The notes: a model not told the origin generated them from the sequence alone. Positions 21,280-31,741 are shown, counted from the first letter of the stretch. The stretch is 64,000 nucleotides of DNA from Doryteuthis pealeii (GCA_023376005.1 CM042151.1:75920446-75984445), one strand, 5' to 3'. Program-made: numbers and translations.

Positions 21280-21905
21280 CTGGACAGAAGAGCAGTATTT
21301 ATTTGGTAGAGGCTACTTAGCCGGTCCTGGTCAAATAGAAAAACCTTATTTTATGTTTATTTAGCCGGTCCTCGTAAAATAGACAAACCTACTTTTATGC
21401 TGGAATTTACTGTCGCTGTAAATATTTTCATTATGAACGCAAGGAATGTTAAAAAGCAACACAGATTTAACACAAAAATTATTTATATTCATTTATATTT
21501 TGTGAAAGATAAAGATACAAAAAATTCTCCTAAATGAAAATTATAGATACCGTTAATGACTTAGTGATCAAACGTGAACTTTTATAAAAAAATTTAAAAA
21601 TTAAAGGAAATAATGAAGGTAAATTTGACTATCATGAATTTTTTCGGAAGTGGAAAAATGGCATTTTCCACTATCAATTGTTAAAACATAAAATTGTAAC
21701 CCTAACCCCAACCCTAATCATAACAATGAATTCTTGTTGATATTTATGACAATGTAGTAAAAAAATGTTCGTTCCTTACACGAAGTGTGTAAAAATTTGT
21801 TTACATTACCTTTTATAAGGAAAGACGTTAAACATGAAATGCCTGGATGCTAGCTTTTAGAACCGGCTAAATAGCCTCTTCATATTTATTTGAACAGCAA
21901 CTTTG
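21280..21905. mobile_element. Palindromic element, family D, with telomere-like core
   Basis: The left arm at 21282-21330 (GAGGCTACTTAGCCGGTCCT at its end) is inverted at 21858-21905 (reverse complement GAGGCTATTTAGCCGGTTCT), with flanking sequence also matching. Part of the left arm is repeated at 21355-21395. Inside, at about 21700-21722, is a GTAACCCTAACCCCAACCCT telomere-like core. Arms are imperfect. Confidence 0.55.
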
Positions 21906-21984
21906 TGTAAAGATAGCGATTTTGAACAGAAATGGGATATCTTTAGGTTTTTAAGGTCGCCCCAACCACTTGTTTAAACATTTC

Positions 21985-22260
21985 TGTCACCTTTGTAATG
22001 ATTAGCAAGCAAAATATTTTTAGTGAGTTTGAGTCTCACTGAGTGACCCGTACACCTGGCCTTGTGCCATAATTAAGCAAAGTTTGATTAATAATTATGG
22101 TGGCTTTTAGTCCATATCCCATCATGGTGTAATGATTAGCAAGCTAGTCTCACAGATCCATTTCTACTGAAAAGCAAGTTCAATCCTTGTTGGATGCTTC
22201 ATACTTGTGACCTTGTCTTAAATCTTACATGTAGTGAATGGGTTGGGTTAAGAATTTTTT
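21985..22260 (+). mobile_element. tRNA-derived SINE heads (two partial copies)
   Basis: TTGTAATGATTAGCAAGC and, about 60 bp later, GTGAGTTTGAGTCTCAC form an A-box and T-arm pair at 21995-22060. A second pair, GTGTAATGATTAGCAAGC and GCAAGTTCAATCCTTGT, lies at 22128-22200. The first matches the head at 33627-33697. Confidence 0.6.
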
Positions 22261-22501
22261 TCTGCCTTATTTAATAAATAAACAATATTATTTTTGAATA
22301 ACTAAAATTTTAAGCTAAATGTTCCCCCCCCCCAAAAAAAAAAACCCAAACAAACTATAAATTGCCAAAAACTACAAAAAACTGCCAATAGGCTAGAACA
22401 GGATGGAGGGAGTTGATCCAATTTTCATGGGCCTACTCAACAAGGGCCGTCATGTACTACCTCGGGGGTGGGGAGGCAAACTGACTTGGAAGCCCCTAGA
22501 G

Positions 22502-22870
22502 CAGTGGTTCTCAAACTTTATACAGTCTGGACGCACTTACAGACTACAGATACTTGATAGCACACTGTATACAAAATAGGACTCATATGTTATTAAGTTA
22601 ATTGTTATATATATATAAAAAAAATAACACATTTAACAAAAGCAAACTTAACATACTCTCTGAAGTTTATTCATTCCTGTGTTAATGAGAAACATGAGCT
22701 TAATGAGACCTTGCAATTTCTTCAATGTTTGGTCTTATGTTTGAGAGACAAACTCATTTCCTCATCAATGCATTTTCCTCTCATTTTACGCTTAATTGTT
22801 GCAAGGGTTGAAAATCCCAGTTCACATAAATATGAGGTGGAAAATTGCAATAAAATGGCCAGCGCTTTTT
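22502..22870 (-). pseudogene. hAT transposase C-terminal remnant with TIR
   Basis: CAGTGGTTCTCAAACTTTAT at 22502 is a classic hAT terminal inverted repeat. On the minus strand upstream of it, 22735-22840 reads SYLCELGFSTLATIKRK and EEMSLSL, the hAT C-terminal dimerisation segment. A neighbouring frame then gives LSNIRPNIEEIA near 22715-22750, so at least one frameshift and a stop are present. Only the last 80 or so residues remain of a protein usually about 600 long. Confidence 0.75.
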
Positions 22871-23260
22871 TAGATATCGACACATGATGTTTTTTGATAG
22901 AAATCCCAAAAAACCTAGAGGGTAGGTTTTATATATTTTCTATGAATATCACTTTATAAAAATTGACATTAAGTAGAGTGAAGGTTCATATATTTTTATA
23001 TGAATACTATGAAAATTGGCATGTAGTTGAGTGGGGGGGATCCTTATCATAGATTCAGGAGTGGGGGCATGAAACCTTAACACCGGCCCTGTACTCACCC
23101 TTGTAGTCCCAAAGTTTGAAAGTGGTGACCCTTTAAAATAAAGATATTGATATAAAAGTGTCAACAAGTGTAACCACAACACAATCATAAAATAAATGTG
23201 AATGTATTATTTACTGCTTCTTATTACAGTAGTACAGTATCTTATAGTTTTTTAACAAAT
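22871..23260. other. No feature recognised
   Basis: Two diverged repeats of a TATATATTTT-TATGAATA-type segment (22930-23020) but no gene. The minus-strand ORF at 22949-23188 has no motif. Confidence 0.4.
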
Positions 23261-23261
23261 C

Positions 23262-23306
23262 TGATTATTATTATTATTATTATTGGTAGTAGTAGTAGTA
23301 GTAGTT
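23262..23306. repeat. (ATT)n and (AGT)n microsatellites
   Basis: ATT units at 23268-23285, then AGT units to 23306. They sit at the 3' side of a minus-strand LINE tail and may have grown from it. Confidence 0.9.
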
Positions 23307-23319
23307 TTTCACACCAGCA

Positions 23320-23570
23320 TTAGTTGTTGGTCTTTCACTGGAGTGACAACAAGTCTCCTCAGGTCTCCAGGACTCTTCTGAGTATTCTAGCCAATTTCAG
23401 CAAGCTTTTTGGGACTGTTCTTAGTGCACCAACTACAATTGGTATCACATTCACCCTAATATTTCACATCTTTTTCAATTCTCTGGCAAGGTTCTGGTAT
23501 TTGTCTATCTTTTCATTTTCCTTCATCTTCACCCTGTAATCCAATGGGACTGCAAAATGTACCTGCTGAC
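23320..23570 (-). pseudogene. Non-LTR retrotransposon ORF C-terminus, copy 1
   Basis: The minus strand reads FAVPLDYRVKMKENEKIDKY, then QNLARELKKM, a stop, NIRVNVIPIVVGALRTVP and SARILRRVLET-like text ending near 23350. This A-x-P-x-D...E-K...Y...L-x-x-E-(I/L)-K-K-M...V-x-P-(I/V)-V-x-G-A-L-G-T-V-P-K signature is the tail of a widespread animal non-LTR retrotransposon protein. It has an internal deletion compared with copy 2 and an in-frame stop. Confidence 0.65.
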
Positions 23571-23589
23571 AAATTTTATTATTATCATT

Positions 23590-23908
23590 GATCCTAGTTT
23601 TTCACTGAAATTTGAGTGACAACAAGTCACCTCAGATCTCCAGGACTCTTCTAATTATTCAAGCTGATATTAACAGTGCTGTGGTCTGGATGGTCCCAAT
23701 TCTTTCTCTGATTTCCAGTTCCCCCCTAGTTTATTTTCCATGCCTTTTGGGACTGTTCCAAAGGCACCAACTACAATTGGCATCACTGTAACCTTCATGA
23801 TCCACAGCTTTTTCAGCTCTATGGCAAGATCCATGTATTCATCTTTTTGCCTTCTTTTATTTTCACTTGATGGTCCACTGGAATCGCAAAATCCACAAGA
23901 TAATAATT
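23590..23908 (-). pseudogene. Non-LTR retrotransposon ORF C-terminus, copy 2
   Basis: Homologous to the copy at 23320-23570: DFAIPVDHQVKIKEGKKMNT, ELKKLWIMKVTVMPIVVGAF and GTVPKGME in shifting frames on the minus strand. It retains the GNW...KELG-type segment that copy 1 lost. Both lie in the same orientation 270 bp apart with an ATT-rich spacer, consistent with independent 5'-truncated insertions or a local duplication. Confidence 0.65.
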
Positions 23909-23917
23909 TATTTTCTT

Positions 23918-23985
23918 CTTGTTAATTATCTTCTTGTTCTTGTTCTTATTCTTATTCTTCTTCTTCTTATTATTATTATTATTAT
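23918..23985. repeat. TTCTTG/TTC/ATT microsatellite
   Basis: Short degenerate units of TTCTTG, TTCTTA and TTC ending in (ATT)n. Confidence 0.9.
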
Positions 23986-23997
23986 GTAAATATTAAT

Positions 23998-24400
23998 ATG
24001 TTTGTTCCTAAATCTTCTGTCTGTTATCATCCTGCAACACCCTTTGGTAAAAAAATGAGACCATCCGAATTGTTTGCAATGCAATGCAAAAATAGGAATC
24101 CAAATTATCTATTGTTGCCTAATCACAGAATTCTATTTTACAAAAATTTAAAAATGAAACATTCCAAATGGTCTTGCGTTGCTTCAATGCCCAATGTAAA
24201 ATCAATATGAATTAAAAAAAAAAGAAGTTACATGTTTGTTTTATTTGTAATAATAAAATTGTGAATAACGGAATATATTTTGGTAATTTTGATCTTATGT
24301 CATCCCGACTTAAAGCTAGTTATGCCAATCACATGAAATCTAATTGGAGATGTGAACAGGACACACTTCCTTTGAGACTAGGTGATACCACTTGTGTGAT
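23998..24400 (+). repeat. Dispersed repeat W, copy 1
   Basis: Shares TCTTC(T/C)GTC(T/C)GTTATC, CATCCTGCAACACC, AAAAATGAGACC, ATTCCAAATGGTCTTGCGTT and TTACATGTTTGTTTTATTTG with copies at 28140 and 30905. The 70-residue ORF over its left half is not supported. Confidence 0.75.
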
Positions 24401-24544
24401 TTGCAGTAAAGTCTGAATATCTTTGACTTGGATAGGTATATTGCTCTCCCCTTCCTCCTGTATAGCAGTCCTCACCAATGTGAGAAAAGGGGAAGAAGTA
24501 TTCATGTTTGTAGTTAGTTTTAGCTTCAGTTGCTAAAACACTAC

Positions 24545-25010
24545 TTATAATACATTAGAAGGCTTCAGAGAAACCTCGGAACATAGGTGAATGTATATGC
24601 AATAACTTCCAACAAAGAGGTACATAATGAAATACAGTCTTTATTGTCTGAGCACATTTGACATAAAATACAAATATAAAACAGAACAAAAGTTCTAAAG
24701 AAAGAAGAAAGAGTTCTTGGTTAGACGAAGAGATGAAAGTTACCTTGAAAGGTTATCACTTTGTACAGGAGCCATGTGGTAAGCCTTTTAGTTGCGGAGC
24801 AAAGCCCCCCTCCTTCCAGTTTGAGTGAACAGACACCAATATTGCATATCTGGAGATCCCAGATAAGAAAAAGAGAGAGAGCTTCCTGAGGTGATTTTAA
24901 ATAGCTATGGTTGTGATTCCCTGTTGTGGCAAACCTTGGCAGCAAGGGAAGATAACTCTTTTTCAATATCAACCTCATCCCACAAGAGAAGACAATCACT
25001 ACAATATCAT
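24545..25010 (-). mobile_element. LTR-like block (candidate solo LTR)
   Basis: Read on the minus strand: GTTATCTTCCCTTGCTGCCA upstream, a CTATTTAAAA TATA-type box near 24900, and AATAAAGACTG at about 24640 as a polyadenylation signal. The TTATCTTCCCTT motif also occurs in the gypsy LTR at 4744. The 92-residue minus-strand ORF (24721-24999) lies inside the block and has no known domain. Confidence 0.45.
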
Positions 25011-25147
25011 TTGTAATAATAATATTGAATCATTACAGTATAAATAGAATTTATGTAACTCTAATCAAATTTATGTTAGAGCAATTTTTCATTTTAAAGT
25101 ATGTTTTGTAAATTGCTTTTTTGTATGTTAAAATAATGTTTTTTTCT

Positions 25148-25161
25148 TTCTATATTCACAG
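25148..25161 (+). other. Splice acceptor of znf-2 terminal exon
   Basis: TTCTATATTCACAG followed by GTTTTATTTAG, 287 bp upstream of the znf-2 ATG. The AG|GTT(T)TA context resembles that of znf-1. Confidence 0.5.
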
Positions 25162-25448
25162 GTTTTATTTAGTGACCATTACCTTGAGAGATTTTCATGA
25201 GATTTGATTGGACAATAGAACAATTGCCATTCTTGTTGGAACACATATTTAAAATCCCATGAACTAAATTCAGTTTTTCAAAAGACGCTTTTAAAAAATC
25301 TGAAAAAATAAAATGTTTCATTTTAAAATATGAAATCAGGAAAAAAAATTTACAGTTGAATCTGGGAAGGAAGTTCTTTAATTGTTGCACGAAGAAATGG
25401 TTTATTTTTAGAAAAAAAAAGTGTAAATTTAGTAGATGAACATAAGTC

Positions 25449-26588
25449 ATGGAGGATCTTATAAACTGTTTAAACCAAGTATCGACAGTGCCCGAATCTT
25501 CATCAACAAATCAAAGCCTTGCTGTACATGATGAAGAGAAAAGATTTTATTGTGAGGTATGTGGAGCTACTTTTACAACAAGCTCAAATCTCAAATCTCA
25601 TGTGAGGACTCACACAGGAGAGAAACCTTTTCACTGCGAAGTTTGTGGATCAAAATTTGCCCGAAGTCCTGATTTCAAGTCGCATCTAAGAACACACACG
25701 GGAGAGAAGCCTTTCAAATGTGACATTTGTGGAGTGCAACTGACGCGTAATTCAAATCTCAAGAATCACATGGGAATTCACACAGGACTAAAACGTTTTC
25801 ACTGCAAAATCTGTGATGCCCGTTTTACACACAGTGCAAACCTCAAACGCCATATGAGAACACACACAGGTGAGAAGCCATTCCAGTGTGGGGTATGTGG
25901 ATCAACGTTTAGGCAAAGTTCGAATCTCAAGGTCCATATGAGAAGTCATACTGGGGAGAGACTTTTCCAGTGTGAAATTTGTAAATTTGGATATTCAACG
26001 AGTTCAAATTTAAAAATTCATATGCGAACTCATACTGGAGAAAAACCATTTAACTGTGATATATGTGGATTAGCATTATCTCAGAAGGCTCACCTTGTAG
26101 TTCACTTGAGAACTCACACTGGCGAGAAACCGTATAATTGCAAGTTTTGTGGAGCAAGTTTTATGTCCAGTAATTGTCTGCAGTCTCATATAAGAACACA
26201 CACAGGAGAGAAACCGTTTAGGTGTGAAATTTGTGGAGCAAATTTTACACAGGGAAGTCATCTCCTTGTGCACATGAGAACACACACTGGAGAGAAAACT
26301 TCTATGTGTGAAGTCTGTGGTGCAAAGTTTACTAAAAATGGTGATCTCAAAGTACACATGAGAACACACACTGGAGAGAAACCTTTTCAGTGTGAAGTTT
26401 GTGAATCACGACATATGACCAAAGCAAATCTAACAAGTCACATGAGGAAACACACTGGGGAGAAACCTTTTAAATGTGAAATTTGTGGATCAGTATTTAG
26501 TCAAAGTTCAGGACTTAAAACTCATATAAAGAAACATTGGGAAAAAACATTTTTAGCTTTTAATTCGCAAAATAAAATTTCATCTTAA
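25449..26588 (+). CDS. C2H2 zinc-finger protein with 12 fingers (znf-2)
   Basis: A 379-residue protein with a 32-residue acidic/polar N-terminus (MEDLINCLNQ...) and 12 consecutive C2H2 fingers from about residue 34 to 365, joined by HTGEKPF linkers (HTGLKRF between fingers 3 and 4, HTGERLF between 5 and 6, HTGEKTS between 9 and 10). All Cys and His ligands appear intact. It ends with a short basic tail (KKHWEKTFL...). There is no effector domain, so it is a presumed nuclear DNA-binding protein of unknown target. The ATG is preceded by an in-frame TAA at 25443-25445. The gene is a paralogue of znf-1 and znf-3 but has more variable recognition helices. Finger 11 (ESRHMTKANLTSH) and finger 7 (GLALSQKAHLVVH) depart most from the consensus. 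No convincing polyadenylation signal was found just downstream. Confidence 0.93.
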   Translation: MEDLINCLNQVSTVPESSSTNQSLAVHDEEKRFYCEVCGATFTTSSNLKSHVRTHTGEKPFHCEVCGSKFARSPDFKSHLRTHTGEKPFKCDICGVQLTRNSNLKNHMGIHTGLKRFHCKICDARFTHSANLKRHMRTHTGEKPFQCGVCGSTFRQSSNLKVHMRSHTGERLFQCEICKFGYSTSSNLKIHMRTHTGEKPFNCDICGLALSQKAHLVVHLRTHTGEKPYNCKFCGASFMSSNCLQSHIRTHTGEKPFRCEICGANFTQGSHLLVHMRTHTGEKTSMCEVCGAKFTKNGDLKVHMRTHTGEKPFQCEVCESRHMTKANLTSHMRKHTGEKPFKCEICGSVFSQSSGLKTHIKKHWEKTFLAFNSQNKISS

Positions 26589-26795
26589 AGTTTGCCATAA
26601 GGTTAAATTATTATATACTGATTTTTTTCTAAACTCATCTCATTTATTAAAATCACAATGTTTTGGTTGTTGTACTCTTCAGCCTTCTTTGGGTGTCTGT
26701 TATATCTGGTAATATTTTTAGAATTTTAAACTGAATCCTTTTCTTCAATCTGTAGATTGTTTTTTTCTGCTGTCTGTTCTAGTGGATATCTTGTA

Positions 26796-27227
26796 CAGTG
26801 GTACTTGACTTATGAGTGTCCCAACTTATAAGTTTTCTGAGTTACAAGATGTCACTAGGTCAATTATTTTTTGCTTTTTGTTGTGAGCTAAAATTTGAAG
26901 CACAAGCAAACTTCAGATATGCTTATGTCAATAAGTTCACTAAAAACATTTAAGTTTCCAAATTCCTTACACCAAAAAAAATATGAAAAATAAACACTAA
27001 AACATTACAGCACATAATTCATTACATTCTATTTCATTATATTTATATACAATATAGTACTATCTTTCTTATTTAAAAGATATAACAAAAAACTTAGGGT
27101 ATTTTGTGAAAGGGCTGGAATGGATTAATGGCATTTCAATTTATTTCAATAGGGAAAACTGATTTGTTATACGAGAAAATTGAGTTACAAGTGGGAAAAA
27201 TTAAACTTGTAAGTCAAGGTATCACTG
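26796..27227. mobile_element. pogo/Tigger-like MITE
   Basis: A 432-bp element with inverted ends CAGTGGTACTTGACTTA and TAAGTCAAGGTATCACTG, flanked by TA on both sides (26794-26795 and 27228-27229). A CAGTGGTAC-x-TTGACTTA terminus with a TA target site is typical of Tigger/pogo-type Tc1-mariner elements. Inner arms are also partly complementary (CCCAACTTATAAGTT...GAGTTACAAGTGGG). No transposase remains. Confidence 0.8.
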
Positions 27228-27329
27228 TATTAATAATTCCTCTGTTATTTCATTTTTCATCAGATGCTTGTCCTATTTGTAAAGACTTTCAGAATTTCTA
27301 ACAAGATAGATAAACTTTAAGACATAAGT

Positions 27330-27600
27330 TCTTTTTGGGTAAAGGTTATCATTGTAGGAAATGGACATGGTGACCTGAGTTCAAATCCTGGACAAGACTG
27401 TTTGCATTTCCATAGTGCTAATACCCTTGGATAAGGTATGAATCCAACTATTTTCCCTCCAACTATGGGTAAATAATAGGGAAACCTGAGTTTTTAAAAA
27501 ATTGGTATAACAACAAGTATAGACAGAAAACTCTGAATTCAAACCTGTTAAGCTCCACTTAAAAATTAACCTTTTTCACATCCTACTCGTTTGGAAGGAT
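27330..27600 (+). mobile_element. tRNA-headed SINE, family 3, copy 1
   Basis: GGTAAAGGTTATCATTGTAG is an A-box-like head and CTGAGTTCAAATCCTGG a clear B box. The body GACAAGACTG...CTAATACCCTTGGATAAGG and tail GAATTCAAACCTGTTAAGCTC recur inverted at 36830-37025 and in part at 46130-46290. Confidence 0.7.
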
Positions 27601-28140
27601 TGGGTAAATACATATAAACTTTAAGATATAAACAGTAAATATGATTTTGGGACCTTTAATGTTACAAGTTTCAGTTTCAGTTGTTCAATCCAATTTCAAT
27701 GTTTTCCACTTTATTTTTTTAATCATGTGATCTTCACTCTTGAAATCTGTATGGTGTCACTTCTTATCAAAGATTTATAATAAATACCATTAGAGAGAAC
27801 AAGCCAAAATATAACAAAAATCCATATTCAACAATATTTCACTGTAAATATAAATATCTTTCTCAAAAGCTGATCCAAGTTTCATGGTAAATTATATTGC
27901 ACTAAGTTGAGTGCATATAAATGATAATGTCTTAGGCAGAGAGCATATGATTTATATTGTCAAAGGCAAATTGCATATGAATGATATTATCCTAGGCAGA
28001 GTGCATATAAATTGTATGTTTATAATATGAGCAAAAAAAATGATTGGGGGCACCCCAATTGTAATGGTGTCAATTCAAAACAATAGTAAACAGCATTGGA
28101 GAACAAGGACATTGAATCTGTCTGCATACGATGCTCAGAT
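27600..28140. other. Intergenic, with a short internal repeat
   Basis: A unit close to CTTAGGCAGAGTGCATAT(A/G)AATGATAT is repeated about four times at 27890-28020. Otherwise nothing recognised. Confidence 0.5.
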
Positions 28141-28710
28141 AAAACAATCATCTATTGATATGATTGTTCCTAAATCTTCCATCCATTATCATCCTGTAAC
28201 ACTCTCTGGTCAAAAATGAGACCGTCCAAAGATGAAATGCAAAAATGGGAATACAGATTATCTAGTGTCACTTAATCGCATTATATTTCACCCCATTTTA
28301 ACAATGATACATTCCAAATGGTCCTGCATTGCTTAAATGCCTAATGTAAAATTAAAAGGAAGTGAAAGGAAAAGAAGTTACATGTTTGTTTTATTTGTAA
28401 TATTGAAATTGTGAATTATGGATGATATTTTGGTAATTTTGATCTTATGTCATCCAGGACTCCTGCCCTAATTTACATTATGTTTTAATGAGGCAGCATC
28501 AAGTGAATTTCCAGCCCAATTTTTCCAAGTTGTATTTTTTGTCACTTTTATTTTTGTATCATTTATTGCAAAGATAACTGTAGGATTTATATGTAATGAA
28601 ATTGCAAATCATCATTTCTGACTTAAATAGCTCCTCTTGATTTATGTTTTGTTTCAGGGAAATTCCATGGGTCTTGGTAGTAGATATTAATAGCCTGTGT
28701 AGTCAGTAAT
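28140..28710 (+). repeat. Dispersed repeat W, copy 2
   Basis: Aligns with the copies at 23998 and 30900. The right end GGGAAATTCCATGGGTCTTG matches GGAAATTTCCCGGGTCCCAC at 31237, which there is followed by TAGT. W may therefore be a Helitron family with a GGAAATTTCC hairpin near a CTAG end. Confidence 0.65.
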
Positions 28711-28819
28711 CAGGTGTTAATGAGAAATAAATTAGGTTGTAGAAGTATAATCCCAAAGGTGGCAGCACTTGCAAAATCATTTTGTTCTTTGTATTCTTCA
28801 GCCTTCTTTAATTGCCTGG

Positions 28820-29165
28820 CACATTCTTAGTTTGGTTTGTTTGGTTTGGTTTGTTTTGTTTTACAGCATATCAACCTCAGTGGGTCATTTAATGCCGATA
28901 AAGTTTTGAAATAAATCAATTCTTAATGGATAATACAATTTTTTTATAAATACATTTTTCTATTTAACCCATAGATGGGACCCTAACAGGTACTACCACT
29001 CCGGGTCAGAGTGGACCAGGGAGCAATGGTGATGAAGGGGTGCTCCACATTCCCCAAATCTCCAAAACTGGAACCTCACCATCAGATAGAGTTTAACGTC
29101 ATTCTCAGGACATGTAGACCCGCAGCCACTGCCTTCTAGCACCCATATGATAAAGGCACATTCTT
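28820..29165 (+). repeat. Dispersed repeat R1, copy 4
   Basis: Includes the 5' head GCATATCAACCTCAGTGGGT and the core CATAGATGGGACCCTAACAG, then ACTACCACTCCGGGTCAGAG and CCTCACCATCAGATAGAG, ending at the CACTGCCTTCTAGCACC segment. Confidence 0.8.
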
Positions 29166-29439
29166 AGAATTTCCAACAGCATTCTTCAATCGTCAAGATA
29201 GACTGTTTTCATTCTGCTATCCTTGATAGCTGATATTTTATATAAGTTAATTTCTATTTTATATGAGTTAATTTCTCTCTTATTTCATCCTTATGATACT
29301 ATTTCTATATGGCAACTAAAGAGATATCTCCCTAGCAAGGAAAAGAAGTAAAGAAATAAAAAAAAAATGAGAGAGAGAGAGAGAGTTAAAACAAGATTAT
29401 TATACTTTTTACATATTGCACTATGCAGTGATAGCTCTT

Positions 29440-29503
29440 AAGTAAACATATCAAATGTAATAATTGCATTAGCATATTGTGGTATATCCACAGGTCCTGC
29501 TAG
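29440..29503 (+). mobile_element. Helitron family 2, 3' end
   Basis: TGTGGTATATCCACA is a near-perfect hairpin followed by GGTCCTG and CTAG (29500-29503), then T: the Helitron 3' terminus pattern. An inverted copy of the same terminus lies at 32421-32470. Confidence 0.6.
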
Positions 29504-29593
29504 TATTAAATATTACATTATTACAGACTTGCATCATATATTGTATAATACATATTACCTATTATAACCCTTACCTATTATAATTTACTTTTT

Positions 29594-29740
29594 ACCTGGT
29601 ATCTAATACTTTTTGCACATTACTCTTTACCTTTCACTTTTTTATTTATCCATTCACTGTAGATGACTTCAATCCTCAAAGTGACTGTTCTCATTCTATG
29701 ATCCTTGTTAGTAATATGTAAAAAGTATTAGATACCAGGT
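29594..29740. repeat. Perfect-stem palindrome
   Basis: ACCTGGTATCTAATACTTTT on the left is perfectly complementary to AAAAGTATTAGATACCAGGT on the right, 21 or more bp, with a loop of about 105 bp. A tiny MITE or a foldback remnant. Confidence 0.75.
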
Positions 29741-29744
29741 ATCT

Positions 29745-30470
29745 GAATACTGAATTCCTCTCACAGTCCCTACATTCTGCTCACTCTTCCTCTCTAGGGC
29801 CGGTATTAACAAAAAAACGGGTGTCACTATCTTACCAAGCTGTTATATATCCACTTCTTTCTGCTAGGTATATATATTATGGAGGGATACTTATTGATCC
29901 TATTCTTCTTATGAGAAACACCCGTGGTTGTGTCCTCAAATTTAATCTTCTACTTACCTTCTGAGTAGTTGTCTTCATGGCTGGATTTTTTCTATCTTTT
30001 GTTTCTTGTGTATAACTGGGCTGGTATTTTACTTATTATATTTCTTCTATCTTCTGTTAACTTCTTGTTCTGGTCTGTTGTTGGCTGGTCTGGTGAGGTT
30101 CTCTGGTTATGCCAAGGTTGTCATTAGTTCTTAGAGACAAATGCAAGGCATATAGTTTTTGGTGATCACATTTTATTCAGACCTTACATCTTAGGATTTT
30201 CTCACTCTAGAAACTGGTAACTGGTCTAGGAGGAGGAGAAAGAAAACTCTGAATTCAAACCAAAGAGGCTCTCTTCTCATTAGTCAAAAACTACTTTGAG
30301 AGTTATTCCTCTTCTCTGATTGTAAAATGGTTTTATTTCAACTAATGTTTATTTCAAACAAAAAGCAGACAAAAAATGAATGGGACCAAAAAGAATGAAA
30401 GTTGTTTTGTTTTTGTTACGGGTATTTATTGCAACGTTTTCTTACGGTTTTTATTTCAAATAAAGTTGGT
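29745..30470. other. No gene recognised
   Basis: Unassigned; 30235-30260 (AAACTCTGAATTCAAACC) is a fragment of the SINE family 3 tail. The ORF at 30376 overlaps the next palindrome and is not supported. Confidence 0.4.
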
Positions 30471-30476
30471 TATTTC

Positions 30477-30665
30477 CTATAAGTCTAACATAAACAAAGG
30501 GGAACCACTCTTGACTGATAAATTATTTATCTATTTTCCCATTAAACTAACCCTAAACCCTAATCCTAACCCTGTTTTCTTTTTTCCTAATAGATCAATA
30601 AATGAATAATTTATCAGTCAAGAGTGGTTCCTCTTTATTTATGTTAGACTTATAGGAAATAACCA
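30477..30665. mobile_element. Palindromic MITE, family A, with telomere-like core (copy 2)
   Basis: Arms TGGTTATTTCCTATAAGTCT and their near-perfect reverse complement, about 75 bp each. The loop has ATTAAACTAACCCTAAACCC followed by TAATCCTAACCC. It is shorter than copy 1 because the core has fewer telomere-like units. No clear target duplication. Confidence 0.85.
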
Positions 30666-30899
30666 TGAATTTTAAACACCGTGTTGTATTATTGTCTTCA
30701 ACATTGCATTCTGGGAAAAATAAATCTATTGTTATAAAGAAACCTAAGCCATTTAATGCAATGTCTCCTACAAGAAAGACCATCTTGCCAATGTTGGATT
30801 TATCTATTTGGAACTTTACTCTTTCTGTTTAATATTAAACTGGATTATACGAATGAGAGTAAAAATAATCCACAATTTTGCCATAACATATCCCTATAT

Positions 30900-31258
30900 T
30901 AATACTAGTGTTCATAAATCTTCCGTCCGTTATCATCCTGCAACAACCTCTGGTTAAAAATGAGACCATGCAAATTGTACAAATGCAATGCAAAAATGTA
31001 AATCCATATTATCTTCTCATGCTTAATTGCAAATTTCTTATGTATCTGAATTTATTTCACTCAGTTATAAAAATGAACCATTCCAAATGGTTTTGCGTTG
31101 CTTAAATGCCGAACATAAAATTAAAATGAATTGATAGATAAATAAAAAAGTTACGTGTTTGTTTTATTTATAATATTGAAATTGCAAATCATCGTTTTTG
31201 GCTTAAATAGCTCTTGATTTTTGTTTCATTTCATGGAAATTTCCCGGGTCCCACTAGT
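30900..31258 (+). repeat. Dispersed repeat W, copy 3
   Basis: Left part TCTTCCGTCCGTTATCATCC and ATTCCAAATGGTTTTGCGTT match W. The right end GGAAATTTCC hairpin plus CGGGTCCCA and CTAG (31254-31257) looks like a Helitron 3' terminus. Confidence 0.7.
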
Positions 31259-31384
31259 TTTTATTATTGTCACACACTGTTCTACACATGCATGCTTATA
31301 ATTAACACAGTTGTGGTCATGTGATCAAAGTTTAAGTTTGATTGCACTATTTTGATTGCTGTGTTTACAGTGTAACTAGCAGTA

Positions 31385-31735
31385 TGCACGCAAGAAGTGA
31401 TCCGATTTTTCTGATCGGAAGGACTGTCAGGGCTGAAATTCATCAGAGGCTTTTAGCATGTAGAATTGTGTACAAGTGGATTGGGAAGTTTAAAAGAGCC
31501 CGGAGAAATGTGACACATGAAGAGCAGGACACCTATCAACCTCCACCACCGATGAGAAGATTCATCAAGCTTGAGAGATGGTTATGGCAAACCAATGAGT
31601 TATCATCAATGAGGTAGCTTGTTCTCTGCAGATTAGTCATGGTTCTGTCTATCAAATCATCCACAATGAGTTCAGCTTCCATAAAACGAGTGCGGATAAT
31701 TTTTGAATCTCTCTCTTTATTGACTTGGGTCTTGA
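31385..31735 (+). pseudogene. mariner transposase N-terminal fragment (second lineage)
   Basis: Positions 31435-31520 read EIHQRLLAC, then IVYKWIGKFKRARRNVTHEE. After a disturbed stretch, 31605-31685 reads NEVACSLQISHGSVYQIIHN in a different frame. These are the two helix-turn-helix units of a mariner transposase DNA-binding domain (EIH-x-R-L...VYKW-x-x-x-F...and ISHGSVY-x-IIH). The catalytic domain is absent and the frame is shifted between the units. It is distinct from the three minus-strand mariner copies earlier in the window. Confidence 0.75.
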
Positions 31736-31741
31736 TACCAA

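Noticed and set aside
24721..24999. 92-residue minus-strand ORF
   Set aside because: Lies within an LTR-like block between its start and its TATA-type box; no domain, most likely chance.
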